Assembly: GCA_022482495.1 (NCBI GenBank)
Contig: JAKVPA010000002.1
Location: forward strand, 124,001 to 188,000
DNA length: 64,000 nucleotides
Direction of reading: 5' to 3'
DNA from: Sphaerochaeta sp.
GTDB lineage: Bacteria; Spirochaetota; Spirochaetia; Sphaerochaetales; Sphaerochaetaceae
Shown here: one piece after another, positions 25,998 to 35,154 of the stretch
Layout of the letters: each line of letters opens with the position of its first letter
Numbering within the stretch: position 1 is the first letter of the stretch
Made by a program: the position numbers and the translations under genes
Notes under the pieces: model-generated
Database searches by the model: none
Seen by the model: the letters and a program-made list of their open reading frames with translations, nothing else
What the model was told of the DNA's origin: nothing

Positions 25998-27443
25998 CTA
26001 TGCGTTGTATGTGGTTGACGCGGTGGTTCCCCCATGACCGGTCCAGTTGGTATGGAAAAACGATCCACGCTCCGTATCGGTCCGTTCATAGGTATGCGCT
26101 CCAAAATAATCCCGTTGCGCCTGGATGAGATTGGCGGGAAGCCACGCGCTCCGATATCCATCAAACCATGACAGGGCTGCGGAAAGCGCCGGGGTGGGGA
26201 TGCCCGCCAGAAGAGTCGTGGAAAGTACCTTTCTCAGTCCTTGTACTCCTCGGTGCAGAGAGTCCTGGAATGCCGGTGCCAATATGAGGTTTTCCAGATC
26301 GGGATGCGTATGGTATGCATCGCTGATCTTGTCGAGGAACGAAGAACGGATGATGCATCCACCCCTCCATAACAGTGCGATATTCCCCAAATCCAAATTC
26401 CAGTCGTTTGTCGTTCCCGCTTTTCTGAGCAACTCAAATCCTTGGGTATACGAAATGATCTTCGCCGCATACAACCCGTCATGCAAATCAGCAAGGAACA
26501 CCTGTCTGTCCCCTTGGAATGAAAAGATGTCCTGGGGATATACCTGGCTTGCCTGAATACGGGCCTCTTTCTGGTCGCTCAGGGAACGGGCGAACACCGC
26601 TTCGGTGATCAACGTCAAAGGGACACCACGGTCAAGCGCGTCCTCACTGGTCCATTTCCCCGTTCCTTTTTGTCCTGCTGTATCGAGGATTTTCTCCACC
26701 AACGGGCTCCCGTCCGCATCCTTGAATCCCAGAATGTCTGCGGTGATCTCCATCAAGTATGAGTTCAGGTTGCCGTTGTTCCAGATGCGGAAGCAAGACT
26801 CCATGTCATGGTAATCCATTTGAAGATAGCGTTTCATGATGGCATAGATCTCACTGATCAACTCCATATCACCGTATTCAATGCCATTATGGACCATTTT
26901 TACATAATGTCCGGCTCCGCCTGGCCCGATCCAGTCGCAACAGGGTTTTCCGGATGCTTTGGCGGCGATTGCCTGGAGGATTGGCTTGACGGTCTTCCAT
27001 GCCCCGATGCTCCCTCCCGGCATGATGGACGGACCCCAGAGGGCTCCTTCCTCACCACCGGAAACACCGGTTCCAATGTACTGCAACCCTTTTGCCTCTA
27101 CCGTTTTCACCCTTCGTTCCGTATCCTTGTAATAGGAATTCCCCCCGTCGATGATGATGTCTCCGGGAGAGAGGATCGGCAGAAGTCGGTTGATCATCTG
27201 ATCTACCGGATCCCCCGCCTTGACCATGAGAAAGACGATGCGGGGTGATTGCAAAACAGAGACCAGTTCCTGGAGGCTGTGGGTTCCAATGAATGATTTT
27301 CCTTTCCCTCGCTCCTGGAGAAATTCATCCACACGGGATGTCGTTCTGTTGTATACGGCGACGGTATATCCGTTTCGTGCCAAATTGAGCGCCAGATTCT
27401 CGCCCATGACCGCAAGCCCGATGAATCCGATGGATGCTTTCAT
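25998..27443 (-). CDS. gnd: 6-phosphogluconate dehydrogenase (decarboxylating)
   Basis: The 481-residue enzyme has the N-terminal Rossmann motif GFIGLAVMGENLALNLARNGY, the IDGGNSYYKDTERR block, GVSGGEEGALWGPSIMPGG, and KMVHNGIEYGDMELI with the catalytic Lys/His/Asn region. The C-terminal part (NWNLDLGNIALLWRGGCIIRS) is also typical. It oxidises 6-phosphogluconate to ribulose-5-phosphate, CO2 and NAD(P)H. Its place between a KDG-type kinase and an RpiR regulator suggests a dedicated sugar-acid route, not only the general pentose phosphate pathway. Confidence 0.93.
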   Translation of the reverse strand: MKASIGFIGLAVMGENLALNLARNGYTVAVYNRTTSRVDEFLQERGKGKSFIGTHSLQELVSVLQSPRIVFLMVKAGDPVDQMINRLLPILSPGDIIIDGGNSYYKDTERRVKTVEAKGLQYIGTGVSGGEEGALWGPSIMPGGSIGAWKTVKPILQAIAAKASGKPCCDWIGPGGAGHYVKMVHNGIEYGDMELISEIYAIMKRYLQMDYHDMESCFRIWNNGNLNSYLMEITADILGFKDADGSPLVEKILDTAGQKGTGKWTSEDALDRGVPLTLITEAVFARSLSDQKEARIQASQVYPQDIFSFQGDRQVFLADLHDGLYAAKIISYTQGFELLRKAGTTNDWNLDLGNIALLWRGGCIIRSSFLDKISDAYHTHPDLENLILAPAFQDSLHRGVQGLRKVLSTTLLAGIPTPALSAALSWFDGYRSAWLPANLIQAQRDYFGAHTYERTDTERGSFFHTNWTGHGGTTASTTYNA

Positions 27444-27457
27444 GTATCCCCCTTTGC

Positions 27458-28300
27458 TTATGACCGCCGTTTGGCGATCGCTTCCCGCATATTGTCCAAA
27501 CTGTCCAATCCTTTCTTTCCAAGACGCTGCATCATCTCAATGTAGATGACATTGATGTAGGTGGCTGCCGCGATGTTTGCGGTAAACGCTTCCGCAACCA
27601 CTTCGCTGTGCACCGGAGAAAGGCAGAATACCTTGTCCGCCATCTGGGCAAGCGGGGATTTTGCATAACTGGTGAACACGACCACGGGACAATGATGGCA
27701 CTTCACCTCTTGGGCGAGGGAAAGGATGTCATAGTTGGTTCCCATGTGGCTGAACAGGAGCGCCACATCCTTTGAAGTGCTTTGGGAGGCGAGCATCAGT
27801 TGCATGTGGAAGTCTTCGGCGAAGCCACAGTTCAATCCGGAACGGATGAATTTATGGAATGCGGCGCGCGCCGCGATGTTCGATCCTCCCAAACCAAAGA
27901 GATAGGCAGTCCTGCACGAGGCCAGGATGGCTGCCAGTTGTTGTACCTCTTTGCGGTTCACAAGCTTCTGGGTTTCCTGCAGAACTTTCATCGTATGGTT
28001 GAACACAAGATCCACCACGTCCTCCTTGTCGGAAACCTCGACTTCAAAGATCTGTTTGGATCCGTTGATTGATTCCTTCGCCAATGCGATCCTGAATTGT
28101 TGGTATCCGGAAAACCCCAGCTTTCTGACGAATCTGACAAGCGTGGCTTCACTGATGCCGATGCGGGAGGCCAGTTCCTCAATGCTTGGATTGACGGAAT
28201 CTTCCGGATGCGCAAGGACAAAATCAGCGATTTTCTTTTCTTTGATGCTCAGTTCGTTGTAATTCTGTTTAATGGCGAATGTCGCGCTGATGATTTCCAT
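27458..28300 (-). CDS. RpiR/MurR family transcriptional regulator with SIS domain
   Basis: The 280-residue protein has an N-terminal RpiR-type helix-turn-helix (IEELASRIGISEATLVRFVRKLGFSGYQQFR, about residues 38-70). A C-terminal SIS sugar-phosphate-binding domain follows (LFGLGGSNIAARAAFHKFIRSG, then HMGTNYDILSLAQ). It is 14 bases upstream of gnd and divergent from an ABC importer, so it probably controls both, sensing a sugar phosphate such as 6-phosphogluconate or KDP-gluconate; the ligand is inferred. Confidence 0.87.
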   Translation of the reverse strand: MEIISATFAIKQNYNELSIKEKKIADFVLAHPEDSVNPSIEELASRIGISEATLVRFVRKLGFSGYQQFRIALAKESINGSKQIFEVEVSDKEDVVDLVFNHTMKVLQETQKLVNRKEVQQLAAILASCRTAYLFGLGGSNIAARAAFHKFIRSGLNCGFAEDFHMQLMLASQSTSKDVALLFSHMGTNYDILSLAQEVKCHHCPVVVFTSYAKSPLAQMADKVFCLSPVHSEVVAEAFTANIAAATYINVIYIEMMQRLGKKGLDSLDNMREAIAKRRS

Positions 28301-28323
28301 GAGAACCTCTGGTCTTACTATAG

Positions 28324-28340
28324 ATGAAATTAATATTCAT
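28324..28340. promoter_or_regulatory. Palindrome between rpiR and the ABC importer
   Basis: ATGAA (28324-28328) and TTCAT (28336-28340) flank a 7-base AT-rich centre (TGAAATTAATATTCA core). It lies between divergent genes, as RpiR operators often do, about 28 bases upstream of the importer -35 box. Confidence 0.45.
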
Positions 28341-28367
28341 GTAAAGAAATTTTTATTTACTTTTTTG

Positions 28368-28396
28368 TTTACAGATTCCAAAACAGGTTTCATACT
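28368..28396 (+). promoter_or_regulatory. Promoter of the first ABC importer operon
   Basis: TTTACA (28368-28373) and CATACT (28391-28396) are 17 bases apart. Confidence 0.5.
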
Positions 28397-28419
28397 TACA
28401 CATACAAAAGGAGCGCGTT

Positions 28420-29706
28420 ATGACGAAAAAGGTTTTAATTGGATTCCTTATCCTCTGTATGTGTGGGTCTCTGATGCTCTTTGCCCAAGGAGGACAAGAA
28501 GCAAAAAGTGATACGCAAAAACCGCAGGAGATTCGGGTGATGTTGGCGAACCATCCCTATGGGGATCTCCTGAAGAAGCGAATCCCTGAGTTTGAGGCGA
28601 AGACGGGGATCAAGGTGAAGGTGGAACAGTTGCAGGAAGCCCAGCTGACCCAGCAACTTACCACGGAATTTGCGACAGGATCCTCATCGGTTGACGTGTT
28701 CATGACCCGACCGTTGCAGGAAGGGCTGCTGTTCATGAAGAACGGGTGGTATACGCCGCTTGATTCGTATGATTTCTCCGATTATCCCCAGAGTACGGTG
28801 GATATCGGGAAAAAGACCGGTGTTTCCTATATCGTCCCGTTGGTGACGGAATGGGAAGTGTTGTATTACCGGAAAGATCTGCTTGAGAAGGCAGGGATTG
28901 CGGTTCCAAAGAACTTTGAGGAACTGGAAGCCGCCGCGGCCAAGCTGAACAAAGATGGGGTCGCCGGATTCGCGTCGCGCGGAAAGGGGAATGCCGGAGT
29001 CACCCAGATGTCCAGCTACGTGTACAATTTCGGAGGCCGGTATCTGGAAAACGGACATGCCGTATTTGACAGCCCGGAAGCGGTTGCGGCCATCCGCTAC
29101 TACGGACGGTTGAACGGGACGTATGGACCGCAGGGCATCACCAGCATGTCGTGGGAAAACATCATGCCGGTCTTCCAGGCGGGAAAAATCGCCATGTGGA
29201 CCGACGCCTCCGTGTTCTATGGCCAGGTGGTCGACCCGGCGAAGACGGTGATCCCCAAAGAAAACGTCGGTGTTGCCGCATTCCCCACCGGTCCGAAACG
29301 GAACAACCCGTTCATTGTGGTTTCCTGGGGCATGGCCATTGCCAGCAAAACGAAAAATCTGGATGCAGCCAAACAGTTCCTGGAGTGGGCGACCAGCCAG
29401 GCGCTTGCCAAGGAAGGCATGATGAGCGACATCACCATGGCCCGCAACTCCGTGTGGAAAGACAAAGACGTGCTTGCCGTGATGAATCCCGGGTTGGTGG
29501 AGTCCCAGGCGACTGCGGCTGCCAACGGATATCCGTATGACCGGCCCTACATGAGTTCTGTGGGCGCGGCGCGGGATCTCATCGGAGAAGTGATCATCGA
29601 GTCGATCAATTCGAAAGGTGAGTCCTCCAAGATTCCCGCGATGGCTGCGGAAAAAGCGAAAGCGGTGAATGAGTTATTGAAGACGGATGGGGAATACCAA
29701 CCGTAA
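28420..29706 (+). CDS. ABC sugar transporter substrate-binding protein (family 1)
   Basis: The 428-residue exported protein has a signal peptide (about residues 1-23, KKVLIGFLILCMCGSLMLFA) without a clear lipobox. It then has the extracellular solute-binding family 1 pattern: IPEFEAKTGIKVKVEQL, VDVFMTRP, PLVTEWEVLYYRKDLLEKAG, FQAGKIAMWTDASVF. It captures a carbohydrate, possibly a gluconate- or galactonate-containing sugar given the neighbours. AAAAGGAG lies 6 bases before the ATG. Two permease genes follow. Confidence 0.9.
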   Translation: MTKKVLIGFLILCMCGSLMLFAQGGQEAKSDTQKPQEIRVMLANHPYGDLLKKRIPEFEAKTGIKVKVEQLQEAQLTQQLTTEFATGSSSVDVFMTRPLQEGLLFMKNGWYTPLDSYDFSDYPQSTVDIGKKTGVSYIVPLVTEWEVLYYRKDLLEKAGIAVPKNFEELEAAAAKLNKDGVAGFASRGKGNAGVTQMSSYVYNFGGRYLENGHAVFDSPEAVAAIRYYGRLNGTYGPQGITSMSWENIMPVFQAGKIAMWTDASVFYGQVVDPAKTVIPKENVGVAAFPTGPKRNNPFIVVSWGMAIASKTKNLDAAKQFLEWATSQALAKEGMMSDITMARNSVWKDKDVLAVMNPGLVESQATAAANGYPYDRPYMSSVGAARDLIGEVIIESINSKGESSKIPAMAAEKAKAVNELLKTDGEYQP

Positions 29707-29718
29707 CACACGAAGGTT

Positions 29719-29747
29719 CTCCGGGCATGGGTCCTCCATGCCTGGAG
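29719..29747 (+). promoter_or_regulatory. Intercistronic stem-loop after the binding-protein gene
   Basis: CTCCGGGCATGG (29719-29730) pairs with CCATGCCTGGAG (29736-29747) with one mismatch, followed by TTGTTTTG. Such stems after binding-protein genes stabilise the upstream mRNA or partly terminate transcription, giving more binding protein than permease. Confidence 0.55.
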
Positions 29748-29772
29748 TTGTTTTGCAGGAAAGAGGCGGCGC

Positions 29773-30651
29773 ATGATCAAGCAAGGATTCTTTGAACGGA
29801 ACATCAAGTATTTGTTTCCACTGCCTGCGGTGATATTTGTCGTGGTGCTGATGGTGTTTCCTGTCTGTTATACATTTTTCTTAAGTTTTACGGACTGGAC
29901 GCTCACCAGTGGAAAGCCGTTGCAATTCATCGGATTGCAGAGCTATGTGTCCGTGCTCAAGGAACCAAGATTCCATGCGGCCCTGGGAAGAACATTTGCG
30001 TTTACCTTTGGTGCGGTGATCGTTGAAATGGTTTTGGGAACAGCGGTCGCCCTGTTGTTGAATCGGGAATTTACCGGAAAAGGAATCGTGAAGACGCTGT
30101 TGTTGTTGCCGTTGGTATCGACACCGGTCGCCATCGGTATTGTCTGGAATCTGTTCTATGATCCTACCATCGGGATCCTGAATTATATGCTCAGCAAACT
30201 TGGGTTGCCGCAGTCCGGATGGGTGACCGACGCGGCCACGGTGATGCCTTCCTTGATCTTGGTGGATATCTGGCAGTGGACGCCGATGATCACCATCATT
30301 GTCATGGCAGGGCTCGCCGGTCTTTCCACGGAGCCCTATGAGTCAGCCTATGTGGATGGGGCGAATTCCCGGCAGATTCTGTTCAGGATCACCTTGCCGA
30401 TGCTGATGCCGACCATCCTCACCGCGGTGATCCTTCGTTCCATTGATGCGTTGAAAACGTACGACATCATTTACGCCATGACGGGTGGGGGGCCCGGATA
30501 TGCGTCGGAAAACCTGAATATTCTGGCGTTCAAATACAGTTTTGAATATTTCCGCATGGGGAGAAGCGCCGTGATGCTGGTCATCCTGTTCGTAATCGTC
30601 CTGTTTTTCAGCCTGGGTGTCATGAAACTCAGGAAAGCGTTTGAGCTGTAG
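29773..30651 (+). CDS. ABC sugar transporter permease (MalF/UgpA type)
   Basis: The 292-residue inner-membrane protein has six predicted transmembrane segments and the cytoplasmic EAA-type loop ESAYVDGANSRQILFRITLP near residue 195, which contacts the ATPase. It pairs with the next gene. The SD GAGGCGG lies just before the ATG. Confidence 0.9.
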   Translation: MIKQGFFERNIKYLFPLPAVIFVVVLMVFPVCYTFFLSFTDWTLTSGKPLQFIGLQSYVSVLKEPRFHAALGRTFAFTFGAVIVEMVLGTAVALLLNREFTGKGIVKTLLLLPLVSTPVAIGIVWNLFYDPTIGILNYMLSKLGLPQSGWVTDAATVMPSLILVDIWQWTPMITIIVMAGLAGLSTEPYESAYVDGANSRQILFRITLPMLMPTILTAVILRSIDALKTYDIIYAMTGGGPGYASENLNILAFKYSFEYFRMGRSAVMLVILFVIVLFFSLGVMKLRKAFEL

Positions 30652-30660
30652 GAGAGGAAT

Positions 30661-31479
30661 ATGAGAAAAGAACGTACCGCGTTTCGTATCGTATTCCCCA
30701 TTCTGCTGGCATGTATCATCATCCCCATCCTGTTTCCGTTTGTCTGGATGGTGATGAGTTCGATAAAGACGCAAGTCGACATCATCGCTTGGCCGCCGAG
30801 ATTCGTGTTTCGTCCCACCGCCCAGAACTATGAACGGGTGTTCGTTGAACAGGACTTCATGAAATACCTGAAGAATTCCGTCATCGTTGCGGTGGTTGCG
30901 GTGTCCCTTTCGTTGGTGCTGGGGTTGCCTGCTGCTTATTCCATTGCGCGGTTCAAGCAAAAGAAGCTTTCCGTCTTCATTCTTGTCGCCCGCCTGCTTC
31001 CCGGAATCTCATTTCTGATGCCGTGGTACATCGTCTTCTCCCGGCTCCGGTTGATGGATTCCTATGTGGCGTTGATCCTCTCCCATATGTTGATCGCCCT
31101 GCCGTTGGTGGTGTGGGTGATGAGTCCGTATTTTGATTCCGTCCCGTTGGAGCTTGAGGAAGCCGCAATGGTTGATGGACAGACCCGGCAACATACCTTC
31201 ATTTCCATTGTGCTTCCGCTTTCGACGCCGGGAATCGTGACGGCGACGACATTGAGTTTTATCTTCAGTTGGAACAACTTCATGTTCAGCCAGGTGCTCA
31301 GCCAGCAGAAGACCCGGACGCTTCCTATCGCCGTGTACAACTTCCTTTCCTATGTGGAGGTCGATTGGGGTGCCGTGATGGCCGCGGCAGTCGCCATCAT
31401 GGCTCCCGCCATCGTGTTGACCATGGTATTCCAGAAATACGTGGTGAAAGGATTGACCGCCGGAGCGGTGAAAGGATAA
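30661..31479 (+). CDS. ABC sugar transporter permease (MalG/UgpE type)
   Basis: The 272-residue protein has six membrane segments and the EAA loop EEAAMVDGQTRQHTFISIVLP near residue 165. It starts 9 bases after the previous stop with AGGAG upstream. No ATPase gene follows, so the importer must share an MsmK/UgpC-type ATPase encoded elsewhere. Confidence 0.9.
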   Translation: MRKERTAFRIVFPILLACIIIPILFPFVWMVMSSIKTQVDIIAWPPRFVFRPTAQNYERVFVEQDFMKYLKNSVIVAVVAVSLSLVLGLPAAYSIARFKQKKLSVFILVARLLPGISFLMPWYIVFSRLRLMDSYVALILSHMLIALPLVVWVMSPYFDSVPLELEEAAMVDGQTRQHTFISIVLPLSTPGIVTATTLSFIFSWNNFMFSQVLSQQKTRTLPIAVYNFLSYVEVDWGAVMAAAVAIMAPAIVLTMVFQKYVVKGLTAGAVKG

Positions 31480-32067
31480 TCCCCGGTACGTATGACCTCT
31501 CCACGTGCCAAGTGCTGTGGCTGGCCGGAGGCGGATGGTGTTCGAACCCTTCGCATGAAAAGTCGCGCCGTGATGGCAAAATGCATCTGGCGACAGGTGG
31601 ATGCTTATCGGGAGAATTTGGTGAGATTCACCGATTCCAAGACCTTCCCTTGGAAAAGATTCCTCATGCTTGCATCCCTATCAGAAAGGGGGGCGCTTTG
31701 CAACCTCAAACGGAGGAACCAAAATACAAGGGAGCACACGGTTTTTCGCATCTATGGGTGCATCATGTTGGTTGATGGTTTGCATGTCCGCTCCTCCTGA
31801 TGTGGGATTTCCCAAAAAGTATGTACATTTTTCTTCCAAAGGCCAAAAGAAAAGGGCCGTGTGCCGATAGGGGATTCGTCTGAATTCTCTTGTGTGATGC
31901 GTGAAGAGGGAAGGAAAAGTGGCCTTGTTGAGAGGGCAAAAACCTTTGAATCATGTCGATAATTTTCATGAAAAGCTGTCGTTACGCTCTTTTGATGTGA
32001 AATGTTTGGCTTTACAATAGAGGCGCAGACGGGCAGTAGCCCCTGCATAATGTCTGAGGAGGCTCAC
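31480..32067. other. Gene-free interval of about 590 bases
   Basis: Several short open frames exist here (for example 31492-31800 plus and 31752-32048 minus), but none has a convincing SD or recognisable domain. The last part holds a possible -10 TACAAT (32013-32018) with a weak -35 for the next operon. I see no RNA gene or terminator; a decayed gene remnant is possible. Confidence 0.5.
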
Positions 32068-33303
32068 ATGAAAAAAACATTGGTTTTGTTGATGGTGCTC
32101 TGCATGTGCTTCACTGTCTTCGCCCAAGGCTCCAAGGAAGCTTCCGCTCCTGCAGCCCAGAAGGTGACGTTGACGATGGGTTCGTGGAGAACCGATGATG
32201 TCGAGCAGATGAACAACCTGCTTGCCGAGTACAAGAAGGTCGCCCCGAACGTGGAGATCAAATTCCAGCCGACCAATCCCCCTGATTACAACGCGACGCT
32301 GCGTCTCCAGCTGGATTCCAAGACCGGCCCGGATCTGATGTACGCCCGCTCCTACGCCACCGGCCAGGAACTGTTCAACGCAGGCTATTTCGCCGACTGC
32401 ACCGACATTCCAGGCCTGATGACCAATTTCTCCGCGTCCAATCTGGCACCGTGGCAGATGCCCGATGGCAGGATGTTCGCCGTCCCGTTCGCAGCGGTCA
32501 GCCATGCGGTGTACTACAACAAGGACATCTTCGCCAAGTACGGTCTTTCCATTCCGACCACATGGGAGGATTTCCTCTCTGTCTGTGATACGTTGCAGAA
32601 AGCCGGCGTCACGCCGCTTGCCAACGGCGTCGCCGATGAATGGGATATTTTGGAATGCTTCTTCCTTGGCATGCTTCCCAACTACGTGGGTGGCGCGTCG
32701 GAACGGGTGAAGTACGAGAGCGGTGAGAAGAAACTCAACGACGAGAACTTCGTCGCAGCCTATCAGGCGATGGCCGATGTGGCCAAGTACTGCCCGAAGG
32801 GCTTCGAGTCCGTCACGTACAATGACAGCCAGGTGTTGTTCAACACGCAGAAGGCCGCCATGTTCGTCGATGGTTCCTGGACGGCCGGCGTGTACAAGGA
32901 CGCCACGTTCCAGTGGGGCGTGTTTGCCATTCCTGCCCCCAAGGGGAGAAAGACGGCCATCTGCTTCCATCCGGACATGGCCATCACGATGAACACCGCC
33001 ACCACGCATCCCGCAGAAGCCAAGGCGTTCCTCGCGTGGCTCTGCACCAAGGAAGGCGCCACCACGGCAAGCAAGAACCTGCCGGTCGGCTACTTCCCGA
33101 TGATCAACTTTGAGATCACGCTGGATGATCCTCACGCCAACGAGTTCCTGGCGTTGAACGCCGGCAAGGAAACGGATGCCCGTTTCGTCTGGCCCGCATT
33201 GATGGATCTGTATTCGCCGATGAACCAGGCGGTCATCAAAGTGATGCGCGGGGAGATCACGGCGCAGCAGGCCGCTGACAGCGTCGCCGCGCTGAAGAAG
33301 TAA
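32068..33303 (+). CDS. ABC sugar transporter substrate-binding protein (family 1), second importer
   Basis: The 411-residue exported protein has a signal peptide (KKTLVLLMVLCMCFTVFA) ending before QGSKEA. Family 1 features follow: EYKKVAPNVEIKFQP, GPDLMYARSYATGQELF, VPFAAVSHAVYYNKDIFAKYG, MFVDGSWTAGVYK. GAGGAGG lies 6 bases before the ATG at 32068; the upstream part of the frame is leader. It belongs with the two permeases that follow. The specific sugar is unknown. Confidence 0.9.
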   Translation: MKKTLVLLMVLCMCFTVFAQGSKEASAPAAQKVTLTMGSWRTDDVEQMNNLLAEYKKVAPNVEIKFQPTNPPDYNATLRLQLDSKTGPDLMYARSYATGQELFNAGYFADCTDIPGLMTNFSASNLAPWQMPDGRMFAVPFAAVSHAVYYNKDIFAKYGLSIPTTWEDFLSVCDTLQKAGVTPLANGVADEWDILECFFLGMLPNYVGGASERVKYESGEKKLNDENFVAAYQAMADVAKYCPKGFESVTYNDSQVLFNTQKAAMFVDGSWTAGVYKDATFQWGVFAIPAPKGRKTAICFHPDMAITMNTATTHPAEAKAFLAWLCTKEGATTASKNLPVGYFPMINFEITLDDPHANEFLALNAGKETDARFVWPALMDLYSPMNQAVIKVMRGEITAQQAADSVAALKK

Positions 33304-33312
33304 CAAAGGGAA

Positions 33313-33337
33313 GATGGCCGCCGTTCTGGCGGCCATC
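33313..33337 (+). promoter_or_regulatory. Intercistronic stem-loop after the second binding-protein gene
   Basis: GATGGCCGCC (33313-33322) pairs perfectly with GGCGGCCATC (33328-33337). No T-run follows, so it is more likely an mRNA stabiliser than a terminator. Confidence 0.6.
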
Positions 33338-33365
33338 CCGCTTGTCTTTCTCCAAGGAAGCGTTG

Positions 33366-34283
33366 ATGAAGCAAGTACGGAATTCCATTACGCCAAAGGG
33401 AAGGTACTGGATTCTCTATCTCCTTCCCGCGTTGCTGTTCTATGTGGTGTTCATGGCCTGGCCCCTGTTGGATTCCCTGCGGCTGGCGTTCTTTACCGGC
33501 AATACGCCGGCGACGCGCAGTTTCGTGGGATGGGGCAATTTCCGGACGTTGTTCACCGATGAGACCCATCGTGTCCGCTATTGGGGCGCCTTCGGAAACA
33601 CCTGGTATTTCTTTTTCATCAACATGCTGGCCCAGAACTGTCTGGGCATGCTGTTCGCTGTTATTTTGACCAATCCGACAATGAAGGGAAGAAGTTTCTA
33701 CCAGACGGTGATCTTCATCCCCACCACGTTCGCCGTACTGGTCACCGGATACCTGTGGAAACTGCTGCTCAACCCGGTGTGGTGCGGGGATGTGCTGACC
33801 AAAATGCACCTGGGATTTCTGGTCCGTCCCTGGTTGGGAGACCAGTCCACGGCGCTTACCTGCGTCGCCTTGATCTCCTGCTGGCAGTGGATGGGCATCC
33901 CGACGATGATGTTCGTCGCCGCCCTGCGGAACATTCCGGATGATTGCCTGGAAGCGGCGCAGATCGAGGGGGCCAACGCCTGGCAGACCTTCTGGTACGT
34001 CAAGTATCCGATGATCCTGCCGGTCGTCGGGATGATCACCATTTTGACGTTCGTCAACAACTTCAACGCCTTTGACGTGGTCTTCGCCACGGAGAACGTC
34101 AACGGCGCCCCGTCGTACGCCACCGATCTAATCGGCACGTTGTTCTACCGTGTCGGTATCGCCGGCCAGCATCCCATCGGCATCCCTGATGCCGGCATGG
34201 GGGCGGCCATCGCCACCATCACGTTCTTTGTATTGATGGCCGGTGTGATCCCGGTACTCCGGTACACCCAGAAGGAGGCGTGA
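33366..34283 (+). CDS. ABC sugar transporter permease (MalF/UgpA type), second importer
   Basis: The 305-residue protein has six hydrophobic segments (PALLFYVVFMAWPLLDSL first) and the EAA loop LEAAQIEGANAWQTFWYVKYP near residue 198. The start at 33366 follows AAGGA by 7 bases; the frame extends eight codons upstream without an SD. One base separates its stop from the next ATG. Confidence 0.9.
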   Translation: MKQVRNSITPKGRYWILYLLPALLFYVVFMAWPLLDSLRLAFFTGNTPATRSFVGWGNFRTLFTDETHRVRYWGAFGNTWYFFFINMLAQNCLGMLFAVILTNPTMKGRSFYQTVIFIPTTFAVLVTGYLWKLLLNPVWCGDVLTKMHLGFLVRPWLGDQSTALTCVALISCWQWMGIPTMMFVAALRNIPDDCLEAAQIEGANAWQTFWYVKYPMILPVVGMITILTFVNNFNAFDVVFATENVNGAPSYATDLIGTLFYRVGIAGQHPIGIPDAGMGAAIATITFFVLMAGVIPVLRYTQKEA

Positions 34284-34284
34284 G

Positions 34285-35118
34285 ATGGAACGACAAACCC
34301 GTACGTCACGCCACATCGGCTCCCATGTCGTAATGATCCTGTGGTGTTTCGTCGTCCTCTTTCCCCTGTGGGTGTTGATCGTCAACTCGTTCAAGACGCG
34401 GCTGACCATCTACACCAATCCATTCTGGATTCCCAAACAGTGGAACTTCGGGAATTACCGCTCCGTGCTTCGGGACGGGGATTTCCTGACCTATTTCAAG
34501 AACAGCCTGATCGTCGTGGTCCTCTCGCTGTTTCTGGTGCTGGTCATCTCGTCGCTGGCCTCGTTCGCCCTTTCCAACTGGCGGGGGAGGACATCCCGAG
34601 GCCTGTACCTGTTCTTCATCGCCGGCATGATGCTTCCCATCAAGATCGCGTCCATCAAGCTGCTCGAGCTGGTCCGTGCCCTGGGACTGCTCAACACCAT
34701 CTGGTCCCTGGTGCCGATCTACATCGCCATGGGGCTTCCCATCGGGGTGTTCGTGCTGACGGAGTTCTTCCGGGAAGTGCCCCACGAGCTGACCGAGGCT
34801 GCCATCATTGACGGCGCCTCGTACCTCAGGGTGTTCGGCATCATTCTGCTCCCGTTGATCCGTCCGGCCCTGGCCACCGTTGCCATCTACAATCTGATCC
34901 CCTTCTGGAACGACCTGTGGTTCCCGTTGATCTTCATCAACGACGAATCGCAGAAAACCCTGCTGTTGGGCGTCACCCGCCTGTTCGGCCAGTACCAGAC
35001 GGACTGGTCCAAGGTGCTTGCCGTCCTGACGCTCTCCGCCATTCCGGTACTGCTCTTGTACCTTTCGATGAGCAAGCAGTTCATCAAAGGCGTGACGGCC
35101 GGCGCGGTGAAGGGATAG
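34285..35118 (+). CDS. ABC sugar transporter permease (MalG/UgpE type), second importer
   Basis: The 277-residue protein has six membrane segments and the EAA loop TEAAIIDGASYLRVFGIILLP near residue 172. GAAGGAGG lies 8 bases upstream inside the preceding gene. No ATPase gene is nearby. Confidence 0.9.
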   Translation: MERQTRTSRHIGSHVVMILWCFVVLFPLWVLIVNSFKTRLTIYTNPFWIPKQWNFGNYRSVLRDGDFLTYFKNSLIVVVLSLFLVLVISSLASFALSNWRGRTSRGLYLFFIAGMMLPIKIASIKLLELVRALGLLNTIWSLVPIYIAMGLPIGVFVLTEFFREVPHELTEAAIIDGASYLRVFGIILLPLIRPALATVAIYNLIPFWNDLWFPLIFINDESQKTLLLGVTRLFGQYQTDWSKVLAVLTLSAIPVLLLYLSMSKQFIKGVTAGAVKG

Positions 35119-35154
35119 GTTCCTGACCAGCGGGGAATATGGTATGCTGGACCC

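Noticed and set aside
31502-31575. Possible tRNA, because of a GTTCGAACCC T-loop-like string near 31550
   Set aside because: No matching acceptor or anticodon stem can be drawn around it.
31966-33336. 456-residue minus-strand frame over the second binding protein
   Set aside because: It is the antisense shadow of a binding-protein gene with a signal peptide and a good SD.
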